Assembly: GCA_033764265.1 (NCBI GenBank)
Contig: JANRJB010000037.1
Span: 1-8,487, forward strand
Direction of reading: 5' to 3'
DNA length: 8,487 nucleotides
From: VGEM01 sp033764265
GTDB taxonomy: Bacteria > Pseudomonadota > Alphaproteobacteria > Rhodospirillales > Rhodospirillaceae
Shown here: in pieces, positions 1 through 6,442 of the stretch
Layout: every line of letters begins with the position of its first letter
Position numbering within the stretch: the stretch's first letter is position 1
The notes under the pieces: model-generated
Database searches by the model: none
What the model saw: the letters and a program-made list of their open reading frames with translations, nothing else
What the model was told of the DNA's origin: nothing
Program-made: the position numbers and the translations under genes

Positions 1-371
1 TTGACCAGATCGTCGAGGTCGTCCTCGAGCGGCTGGACAAGTTCGACCGACAGCACGATCCGCGCACCGCCGGCATTTTCGTCGAGCGCCACTTCGTAGG
101 GGCCGATCTTCAACTTGTCGCCAACCGCCACGCGGGTCATCTGCGTCAGGGCGCCGTTCAGGCGCAGGTCGGCGCCGGGTGAAGGCGCGGCGTACAGGTC
201 GCCGCTGCGCAGCGAGAACTCCGCGTGGTGCAACAGCACGCGGGGGTCGGTCAGATGGATTTCGCAATCGTTGCCGCGGCCGGCGCGCAACGTATTGCTT
301 TCCACCTCGGTCTCGCGGACCGAAATGCCGCCGCGGCTCTTGCGTGTGATGAAGCGGAGCGAGGCCTTCAT
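1..371 (-). CDS. FHA-domain protein, 3' end beyond window
   Basis: The reading frame starts at an ATG at 371 and stays open for 123 codons to the left edge, so the C-terminus is not visible. Residues about 20-97 follow the forkhead-associated fold pattern: a GR pair (G31-R32), an I-x-L-x-D strand (I38-D42), an H-A pair (H49-A50), an NG turn (N72-G73) and a V-G-D-x-L-x-I-G strand (V83-G90). FHA domains normally bind phosphothreonine peptides on partner proteins. The usual S-R-x-H is replaced by L46-L47-H48-H49, so the phosphate-contacting Ser is missing and binding may be altered or lost. An acidic stretch follows at 116-121. No signal peptide is seen, so this part is probably cytoplasmic. It begins 7 bases after the diheme membrane gene with only a weak GGTG ribosome site, suggesting translational coupling. 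More domains may follow. The FHA fold is fairly sure; the role is inferred. Confidence 0.72.
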   Translation of the reverse strand, partial: MKASLRFITRKSRGGISVRETEVESNTLRAGRGNDCEIHLTDPRVLLHHAEFSLRSGDLYAAPSPGADLRLNGALTQMTRVAVGDKLKIGPYEVALDENAGGARIVLSVELVQPLEDDLDDLV

Positions 372-378
372 GGCGGCG

Positions 379-1200
379 TCACCAATAATAGAAGACAGTG
401 ACGATATGCACGGCCAGCGCCACCAGCGAGGCAACCGACAGCGGCACATGAACGAACAGCCAAATGCGCAGCAGGCCGCGCAGCTGAATGTCGCGCCGCA
501 GGCGACGCAACAGCTCTTCCTTGCGCACCAGCCGCGTCAAGAGCTGCCGGCGGCGGCTATCCTGGCCGGCCGCCTGCGATGCCTCGACGAAGGCGCGGGC
601 CTGGGTGGTCGGGCAATCCGGATCGAAGCCGCGCAACTGTTGCAGGATCGTGCCGCCGACGATGGTTTCCTGCGTCGACTTCAATGCGGCGGCGTTGGTG
701 GCGTCGTCCAATTCCATCGCCAGTTGGCGGATCTCGCGGTCGAGGTCGGCGATCTGGCCCAGCATGATCTCGGCCGACATGCCGCGGCGGTTTTCGGTCA
801 AGAGGCGGGGGAAACGCACGTAAAAATACACGCCGATGATGCCGCTCAGGATCACAATCGACATCAACACGTATAGCACGGTGTGGACGTTCAGCCCGAC
901 CTGGAATCCGGCGTGGAGCGTGGCCACCACCATCAGGCACAGCCCCAAATAGACGTGGGCGGACAGCCAATCCTCCAACGGCAGCTTGCCGACGCCGTAC
1001 TTGCGCTTGCGCACGCCGAACCACGCCAGCCACACCATCAGGCCGCCCGCGACACCGCCCAGGGTGTAGCCCAGCCAGGTGCCGCCGTTGGGCCGGCCCA
1101 ACGGCTGGTGCAGCAGATACGCCGCGCTCGCGGCCACCGCCAGCGCCAAGGCCAGCTTCAGGTACAGGTGCCTGCGGTAGACCAGGATTGATTCGTGCAC
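379..1200 (-). CDS. Five-helix membrane protein, probable diheme cytochrome b subunit
   Basis: The protein has 273 residues and starts at a GTG 15 bases after the preceding stop; the next in-frame ATG is codon 55, inside helix 2. Hydrophobic helices lie at about 13-31, 43-62, 80-99, 107-128 and 246-271. Basic stretches at 64-72 and 129-139 put the N-terminus and the large 130-245 loop in the cytoplasm. That loop is charged and heptad-like, probably coiled coil. Helix 3 carries H82 and H96, and helix 5 carries H251 and H265, both spaced 14 apart as in di-heme b cytochromes and ferric-reductase-like membrane domains. Both helices run inside to outside, so H82/H251 and H96/H265 lie at matching depths and could each hold one heme. 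Placed between an Fe-S flavoprotein and an FHA protein, it is probably the membrane partner that passes electrons to or from quinone or a periplasmic carrier. Heme binding is inferred from histidine geometry; the substrate is unknown. Confidence 0.72.
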   Translation of the reverse strand: MHESILVYRRHLYLKLALALAVAASAAYLLHQPLGRPNGGTWLGYTLGGVAGGLMVWLAWFGVRKRKYGVGKLPLEDWLSAHVYLGLCLMVVATLHAGFQVGLNVHTVLYVLMSIVILSGIIGVYFYVRFPRLLTENRRGMSAEIMLGQIADLDREIRQLAMELDDATNAAALKSTQETIVGGTILQQLRGFDPDCPTTQARAFVEASQAAGQDSRRRQLLTRLVRKEELLRRLRRDIQLRGLLRIWLFVHVPLSVASLVALAVHIVTVFYYW

Positions 1201-1215
1201 GGCGGCCCGCCCCGG

Positions 1216-3618
1216 TCAGTTCGACAGCAACGCGACGGACATGAACTCCTCGGGGCTGACGCGCATGGCCGCTCCGGTCGGACAGGCCCGCACACAGGCC
1301 GCGCCGCCGGCGATGTCCTTGCACATGTCGCACTTCACGGCGTGCTTCTGCTTTTCGCTGGGCGCGGCGCCGTTCTTCTTGGCCTTCTCGTAAGCCATTT
1401 CCTCGCCCGGACCCGGTCCTGTGCCGAACAGTAGCCACGAAAACAGGTTGAACTTCTCCTCGGGCGGCGCGGCCAGCTGGATCACGCCGTATGGGCAGTT
1501 CTTTTCGCAATTGCCGCAGCCGATGCAGCTCTCATCGATGTAGACCTCGCCGTCGGGCGCGCGGTGGATGGCGTTCGGCGGGCAGTCGGCCATGCAATGC
1601 GGGTGCTCGCAATGCCGGCACGAGGTCGGTACGTGAATGGTGGCGAAGGTGGGTCCGGCCTCGCGGTCCAGCCGTGAGATTCCGCTGTGGGTCTCGGCGC
1701 ACGCCTTCTCGCAGTTGTCGCAGTGCACGCACAACGATTCGTCGATCAAGAGCACGTCGGTGCCCTCGCCGACGCCCTGCTCGATCAGGAACTGGATGAT
1801 GTTGCCGGCCTCGGGGCGGCGCATCATCTGTTCGTTCTGCAGGATGCGGTCGCGGAACTTGGCCTCGACCTTGGCTTTCAGCGCCGGCTGGTTGGCCAGC
1901 AGGTTCTTGAACGCATCGCCCTTGATGCGGATAGTTTCGGTGGCGGCGGCGGCCTTGACCGTGGCCGAGCGCGGCGCGTCGGACAGCAGCGCCATCTCGC
2001 CGATGTAATTGCCCGACGGCACGTAGCTGAGCACGATGTCGCGGCCGGCCACGCGCATCGAGACGGTGCACGATCCGGCGCGGATCAGGTGCATGTCGTC
2101 GCCCTTGTCGCCCTGCTGGAAGATGGTCTCGCCGGGCTTGAAACGGACGATCTCCGCGCCTTCCACCAGTTCTTTCAGGTCGTCGAGCGGCACGCCAGGG
2201 GCCAGGTGGGTCTGCACCTGCCGGCTGATCGCGGTCTGATCGAGGGTGCGACGCACGCTGTCGACCGATTGAATCAGCTTCAGCATGGTGCGGCGCGGGG
2301 TCTCGAACAGCACGCAATCATCCACCGCGACCACGGTCGCGCTGCGCCGACGGCCGGAAATCAGGCCCATTTCGCCGAAGAACGCACCTGGTCCCAGCTT
2401 GACCATGACCGTCGGGTCAGCCGGATTGATCTGGATGCCGACATGGCCGCGCAAGACGGTGAAGAATGTGTTGGTGTAGTCGTTGCGGTTGAACACCGTC
2501 GCGCCGGGTTTGAGCGCGTGCACGTCGGAATCGAGCAGCGTCTCGCGCAGTTGTAGCGGGTTGAGGCCGGCGAACACGGGCACCGTGGCGCGCACCTCGG
2601 CGATCACCGCGTCGACATCGTCGGTGCCAAGTCCTTGGAACTTGCGCTGCAACAGCGGCTGGTCGGCCGGCGCGATGCGGTTGCCGAGAATATATTCGAC
2701 GACCTCGTAGCCCTGGTTCATCGCCTGCTTGATCAGCGGGTAACCGCCGAGCGCGCCGATGATGTAAAGCCCGGGCACGTTGGATTCGTAAGTTGTGCTC
2801 ACCTCGGGCAGCGCCGACGGATCCTTGTTCGGAAACTGAATGCCGCAGGATTCGACGAACTTGCGCGGCGCCGAGGCGCCCAGGCGGGCGATGATGCGGT
2901 TGCACGGCACCACCGCCTCGCCCTCTGCGGTGTCGAGCACGATCGAGTTGGCCTCAACGCGAGCCGGCGCGGAGTTGTAGTAGCACTGGATGTCGCCCTT
3001 CTCGATCGCGTTCAGAATCAGGGTCAGGTTGCCCTGCTTGGCGCGCGCGAATTCGTCGCGGCGGTTGACGATGATCACCGTGTTCTGCTTGGCCAGAGCG
3101 ACCGCGTTCTCGATGGCCGCGTCGCCGGCGCCGATCACCACGATGGTCTCACCCTCGTAGGCGTCAGGGTCGTCGAGTTGGTATTGAACCAGCGGCAGTT
3201 CGGCGCCCGGGCAGGTCATCTTGTTGATGTTGCCCTGCAAGCCGATCGCCAGGATGACGTTTTCCGCGCGCAACGCCTGGCCGTTGCCGAGCCTGATGTC
3301 GAATTGGCCATCCTGCTTCTTGATCGCCGTGACGTCGGCGTTGTAGCGGATGTTGACGTTCAACTCCTCGGCCTGCCGGTCCCAGGCCTCGAGGATGGTC
3401 TCGCGCTTGCCGGCGGCGAACGAAACATCGGCGCGCAGCGGCAGGATGTCCGGCGTGGCCATGACGTACTTGCCGCGCTGGTACTTGTAGATGGTGTCGG
3501 ACAGGTGATCGGCGCGCTCGAGCAGGATGTGGCTGACGCCCAGCTTGGCGGCATGGGACGCCGCACTCAGTCCGCCCGGGCCGGAGCCGACAATGGCGAT
3601 CTTGCAGACCTCAGACAC
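1216..3618 (-). CDS. FAD/NAD(P) oxidoreductase - double cNMP-binding - four [4Fe-4S] fusion protein
   Basis: This 800-residue protein joins three modules. Residues 1-315 form a two-dinucleotide-fold pyridine nucleotide oxidoreductase, with an FAD motif GSGPGG (11-16) and a second motif GAGDAA (163-168). A tail at 281-292 reads IIGALGG where many relatives have a GD pair. No thioredoxin-reductase CxxC is present. Residues about 345-455 and 488-590 are two cyclic-nucleotide-binding domains; both keep the phosphate-cassette Glu and Arg (E416/R425 and E541/R550). Residues 625-785 form a DmsB/HybA-like ferredoxin with 16 cysteines: 630, 633, 636, 640; 667, 670, 675, 679; 698, 701, 704, 708; 763, 766, 775, 779. 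That is enough for four [4Fe-4S] clusters. No signal peptide or membrane segment is seen, so it is probably cytoplasmic and docked to the membrane protein encoded next. The likely role is NAD(P)H-linked electron transfer gated by a cyclic nucleotide. The GTG start gives a proper N-terminal FAD strand and has an AAGG site 7 bases upstream. Domain calls are secure; direction of flow, ligand and substrate are not known. Confidence 0.93.
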   Translation of the reverse strand: MSEVCKIAIVGSGPGGLSAASHAAKLGVSHILLERADHLSDTIYKYQRGKYVMATPDILPLRADVSFAAGKRETILEAWDRQAEELNVNIRYNADVTAIKKQDGQFDIRLGNGQALRAENVILAIGLQGNINKMTCPGAELPLVQYQLDDPDAYEGETIVVIGAGDAAIENAVALAKQNTVIIVNRRDEFARAKQGNLTLILNAIEKGDIQCYYNSAPARVEANSIVLDTAEGEAVVPCNRIIARLGASAPRKFVESCGIQFPNKDPSALPEVSTTYESNVPGLYIIGALGGYPLIKQAMNQGYEVVEYILGNRIAPADQPLLQRKFQGLGTDDVDAVIAEVRATVPVFAGLNPLQLRETLLDSDVHALKPGATVFNRNDYTNTFFTVLRGHVGIQINPADPTVMVKLGPGAFFGEMGLISGRRRSATVVAVDDCVLFETPRRTMLKLIQSVDSVRRTLDQTAISRQVQTHLAPGVPLDDLKELVEGAEIVRFKPGETIFQQGDKGDDMHLIRAGSCTVSMRVAGRDIVLSYVPSGNYIGEMALLSDAPRSATVKAAAATETIRIKGDAFKNLLANQPALKAKVEAKFRDRILQNEQMMRRPEAGNIIQFLIEQGVGEGTDVLLIDESLCVHCDNCEKACAETHSGISRLDREAGPTFATIHVPTSCRHCEHPHCMADCPPNAIHRAPDGEVYIDESCIGCGNCEKNCPYGVIQLAAPPEEKFNLFSWLLFGTGPGPGEEMAYEKAKKNGAAPSEKQKHAVKCDMCKDIAGGAACVRACPTGAAMRVSPEEFMSVALLSN

Positions 3619-3625
3619 CGGCGTA

Positions 3626-3637
3626 CCTTAACCCCTC
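3626..3637 (-). promoter_or_regulatory. Ribosome binding site supporting the GTG start at 3618
   Basis: On the minus strand, AAGG (3629-3626) lies 7 bases before the GTG at 3618, and a second purine run GAGGGG (3637-3632) lies 13 bases before it. The AAGG spacing is normal, which supports the GTG over a later internal start that would cut into the FAD-binding strand. Confidence 0.45.
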
Positions 3638-3649
3638 GCTCTGGCCCTT

Positions 3650-3669
3650 TGTTCCGGCGCGACGGAACA
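3650..3669. promoter_or_regulatory. 20-base inverted repeat upstream of the redox operon, candidate operator
   Basis: The sequence TGTTCCG-GCGCGA-CGGAACA has perfect 7-base arms around a 6-base centre. It lies 32-51 bases upstream of the GTG of the oxidoreductase gene. As DNA it could be the site of a dimeric regulator; as RNA it could form a 7-pair hairpin in the leader of the operon mRNA. It does not match the consensus TGTGA-N6-TCACA for CRP or TTGAT-N4-ATCAA for FNR, and no U-run follows, so a terminator is unlikely. The repeat is certain; its function is inferred. Confidence 0.4.
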
Positions 3670-3791
3670 GGACCAAAAGCCTGTGCGCACAACGACCTAA
3701 CCCCGTGAATGCCGGTCCATCTGTAACCGTGGCACGGCCTCAAGGCCAGACTCTATCTCCCGTCCGGCGCCAGAGCGGTCAGCTACAACCA

Positions 3792-3819
3792 ATAATAAAG
3801 CGCGCTCGATTCAATTCAA
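3792..3819 (-). promoter_or_regulatory. Candidate sigma-70-type promoter for the redox operon
   Basis: On the minus strand TTGAAT (3819-3814) is followed after 16 bases by TATTAT (3797-3792). The -35 matches the consensus at 4 of 6 bases and the -10 at 5 of 6. It sits in the only AT-rich patch of this intergenic region. Transcription from it would give a leader of about 165 bases, with the 3650-3669 dyad inside that leader. A second overlapping TTGAAT is spaced too closely to serve as the -35. Confidence 0.3.
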
Positions 3820-3955
3820 CCCGAACGAAGGCGAGGCGCCGCATGCCGCAAACTGGTTTCGCCGCGAACTCATGTCACGTCAACCCCGGCGGGAACGCCT
3901 GTCGCTGGCGCGCCGTTGCGATTACACACGCCCCTCAACAGCCGTCGACCAACCC

Positions 3956-6442
3956 GTGACCCAGCCGCTGCCCATCGACGTGATCTTACCGGATGTCGCC
4001 CGCGCGCTGGGCGAATCGCCGGCGGCCGTGTTGATCGCCGCGCCCGGGGCCGGCAAGACCACGCGCGTGCCGCTCGCACTGGTCGACCAGCCGTGGCTGA
4101 GCGGTCGGTCGATCGTGATGCTGGAGCCGCGGCGGCTGGCCGCGCGCATGGCGGCCGAGCGCATGGCCGCGACGTTGGGCCAGCGGACCGGCGAGACCGT
4201 CGGCTACCGTGTTCGCCTGGACGCCAAAGTGTCGCGCGCCACGCGCATCGAGGTGGTGACCGAAGGAATTCTGACCCGGCGGCTGCAGCGCGACGCCGAA
4301 CTGAACGGCGTCGGCGTGGTGATCTTCGACGAGTTCCACGAACGCAGCCTCGACGCCGACCTGGGTCTGGCGCTGATCCTCGATGTGCAGCGCGCGCTTC
4401 GGCCCGACCTGAAGATTCTGGTGATGTCCGCCACCATCGATGCACGCCAGCTGTCGGCGTTCCTGGGCGGCGCGCCGGTCATCGAAAGCCCGCATCGGCC
4501 ATTTCCCGTCAGCACGATTTACCTGCCGCCGCGGCCCCAAGCCCGCATCGAAGATTCGGTCGCCGCGGCGGTGCGACAGGCCCTCGACGATGAGACCGGC
4601 AGCGTACTCGCGTTCCTGCCCGGCGAACGCGAAATCCGCCGCGTCGAGGAACGCCTGCGCGACGCCGTGCCGGACGACGTCGACGTGTGTCCGCTGTTCG
4701 GGGCGATGCCGTGGCAGGCGCAAACCCGCGCCGTGGAACCTGCGCCGCCCGGTCGGCGCAAAGCGGTGCTGGCCACCACCATTGCCGAGACCAGTCTAAC
4801 CATCGAAGGCGTGCGCATCGTGGTCGATTGCGGTTTCAAGCGCGTTTCGCGTTTCGATGTCGGCCGCGGCATGTCGGAACTGGCGACCGTGCGCGTCTCC
4901 AAGGCCGCCGCCGAGCAGCGCCGCGGCCGCGCTGGACGCTTAAGCCCTGGCGTTTGCTACCGGCTGTGGCCCGAGGCCGAGGACCGTGCGCTCGCGGCGT
5001 TCGACCCGCCGGAAATCGCGGCTGACGACCTTGCGCCGCTGATGCTCGACCTTGCGGCCTGGGGCGTCGCCGATCCGGCGGCGTTGTCGTGGCTGACACC
5101 GCCGCCTCCGGCCGCGGTCGAACAGGCGCGCGACCTGTTGCGGCGTCTCGGCGCGCTCGACGATGCATCCCGCATCACGGCCGAAGGCAAAGCCATGGCG
5201 GACCTGCCGTTGCATCCGCGCCTGGCGCATCTGGTCCATCGCGGCTTGGAAATGGGTCATGGACCGCTGGCGCGTGATCTGGCTGCCGTGCTGTCGGACC
5301 GCGATATCGCCGCGGCGTCGCGCGATCCCGACCTGCGGCTGCGGCTCGAGATGCTGGCCGGGCATGGCGCCGCGGCCGGCAAAGTGCCCGGCGGTGTACA
5401 TCGGGTTCGCGACGCTGCCGCACAGATCGGGCGCCTCGCGGGCATCTCGGGTCACGCCACCTCGCGCGAGGCTGTGGGGTTGTTGACCGCGCTCGCCTAT
5501 CCCGACCGCATCGCCCAGCAGCGCGGCGCGCCCGGCAAGTTCAGGCTGTCCGGTGGCGGATCGGCGATGCTCGATCCCGCCGATCCGCTGGCCGGCGCGC
5601 CGTTCCTCGCCATCGCCCAATCCGACGGCGCGGCGCGCGATGCGCGCGTGTTCCTCGCCGCGCCTGTGACTCAGGCCGAATTGGAGGATGCCTTCGCAGC
5701 CGATCTCTCCGAACGCGACGAAGTTGTCTGGGACGATCGTCAAGGCGCGGTGGCTGCCCGCCGCGTGCGGCGGCTGGGCGCGCTGGTGTTGAGCGAAAAA
5801 CCATTGGCCAGGCCCGACCCCGACCTGGTGCTGGCGGCCATGCTGGACGGCGTGCGCGCGCTGGGCCTTGGCGCGCTGCCGTGGACCGATGGCGCGCACG
5901 AGCTGCGCGCGCGCGTCGCATTCGCGCGCCAGCACGATCCCGGCCAACCGTGGCCCGACTTCGCCGATGCGGCGTTGGTGGCTTCGCTACCGGACTGGCT
6001 GGGGCCTTTCCTGGCGGGCATCACTCGGCGCGGCCAGTTGGCGCAGATCGACGTGCGCGAGGCGTTGATGGCGCAGCTGACATGGTCGATGCGGCAACGG
6101 CTCGATGACATCGCGCCGGAGCGGCTGATCGTGCCTTCAGGCAGCGCGGTGCGTGTCGACTACGCCGCCGACGGCGGGCCGGCGGTTGCGGTCAAGCTGC
6201 AAGAGGTGTTCGGGCTGACCTCTACGCCAACCGTCGGCGGCGGGCGCGTTCCGGTGACCTTGCACCTGCTGTCGCCGGCCCAGCGCCCGGTGGCGGTCAC
6301 CCGCGATCTCGCCAGTTTCTGGGCTAACGTCTACCCGCAGGTGCGCGGCGAAATGCGCGGGCGCTATCCGCGACATATCTGGCCCGAGGACCCGCTCGCC
6401 GCCGCCCCGACCCGACGCAGCCTCAAGCCGCGCGGCACTTAG
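3956..6442 (+). CDS. hrpB: ATP-dependent helicase HrpB (DEAH-type)
   Basis: HrpB is a superfamily 2 DEAH/RHA-type helicase; its cellular role is poorly defined. From the GTG at 3956 the product has 828 residues, close to the family's usual 810-840. Motifs in order are Walker A APGAGKTT (29-36), LEPRR (56-60), DEFH (125-128, the DEAH box), SAT (158-160), an ATTIAETSLT-type motif V (from 273) and QRRGRAGR (321-328). Beyond about residue 350 lie the helicase-associated and HrpB C-terminal domains, ending near YPRHIWPEDP (804-813). The frame stays open upstream to an ATG at 3872, adding 28 Arg-rich residues that look non-coding. The GTG gives an N-terminus resembling E. coli HrpB (LPID-x-x-LPDV), so I prefer it. 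Neither start has a clear ribosome site. The stop overlaps the convergent rlmJ stop. All catalytic motifs are intact. This is not the type III secretion regulator also called HrpB. Confidence 0.95.
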   Translation: MTQPLPIDVILPDVARALGESPAAVLIAAPGAGKTTRVPLALVDQPWLSGRSIVMLEPRRLAARMAAERMAATLGQRTGETVGYRVRLDAKVSRATRIEVVTEGILTRRLQRDAELNGVGVVIFDEFHERSLDADLGLALILDVQRALRPDLKILVMSATIDARQLSAFLGGAPVIESPHRPFPVSTIYLPPRPQARIEDSVAAAVRQALDDETGSVLAFLPGEREIRRVEERLRDAVPDDVDVCPLFGAMPWQAQTRAVEPAPPGRRKAVLATTIAETSLTIEGVRIVVDCGFKRVSRFDVGRGMSELATVRVSKAAAEQRRGRAGRLSPGVCYRLWPEAEDRALAAFDPPEIAADDLAPLMLDLAAWGVADPAALSWLTPPPPAAVEQARDLLRRLGALDDASRITAEGKAMADLPLHPRLAHLVHRGLEMGHGPLARDLAAVLSDRDIAAASRDPDLRLRLEMLAGHGAAAGKVPGGVHRVRDAAAQIGRLAGISGHATSREAVGLLTALAYPDRIAQQRGAPGKFRLSGGGSAMLDPADPLAGAPFLAIAQSDGAARDARVFLAAPVTQAELEDAFAADLSERDEVVWDDRQGAVAARRVRRLGALVLSEKPLARPDPDLVLAAMLDGVRALGLGALPWTDGAHELRARVAFARQHDPGQPWPDFADAALVASLPDWLGPFLAGITRRGQLAQIDVREALMAQLTWSMRQRLDDIAPERLIVPSGSAVRVDYAADGGPAVAVKLQEVFGLTSTPTVGGGRVPVTLHLLSPAQRPVAVTRDLASFWANVYPQVRGEMRGRYPRHIWPEDPLAAAPTRRSLKPRGT

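Larger units (their letters stand above)
3619..3955. other. Divergent intergenic region between the redox operon and hrpB
   Basis: This stretch of 337 bases separates two divergently read genes. It holds the ribosome site, a 20-base dyad and a candidate minus-strand promoter, each listed separately. It also has a 10-base perfect palindrome TGTGCGCACA at 3682-3691, whose centre is 27 bases from that of the dyad, and a short GGCCT-CA-AGGCC repeat at 3736-3747. No convincing plus-strand promoter or ribosome site for hrpB was found. No credible small gene is seen: an open frame at 3705-3959 encodes a low-complexity Arg/Pro/Gln/Asn-rich peptide without recognisable features. Confidence 0.6.

Noticed and set aside
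3650..3669. Reading the dyad as a CRP or FNR site, tempting because the operon has cNMP domains
   Set aside because: The arms TGTTCCG do not match TGTGA or TTGAT, and the cNMP domains here are fused to an enzyme without a DNA-binding helix-turn-helix.
2635..3708. Long plus-strand open frame (357 codons) opposite the fusion oxidoreductase
   Set aside because: It is antisense to a gene with clear motifs, has no recognisable domain and is rich in Arg, Ala, Val and Asp in the way GC-rich shadow frames are. Similar shadows at 115-876, 1687-2556, 4940-5947 and 6481-7401 were rejected for the same reason.
3705..3959. 84-codon plus-strand open frame before hrpB
   Set aside because: It starts at a GTG without a ribosome site, encodes a low-complexity Arg/Pro/Gln/Asn-rich peptide and runs into the hrpB start. 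Nothing supports coding.
3956..6442. HrpB as type III secretion regulator
   Set aside because: The name is shared, but the sequence has all helicase motifs (Walker A, DEFH, SAT, QRRGRAGR) and no AraC-type DNA-binding domain.
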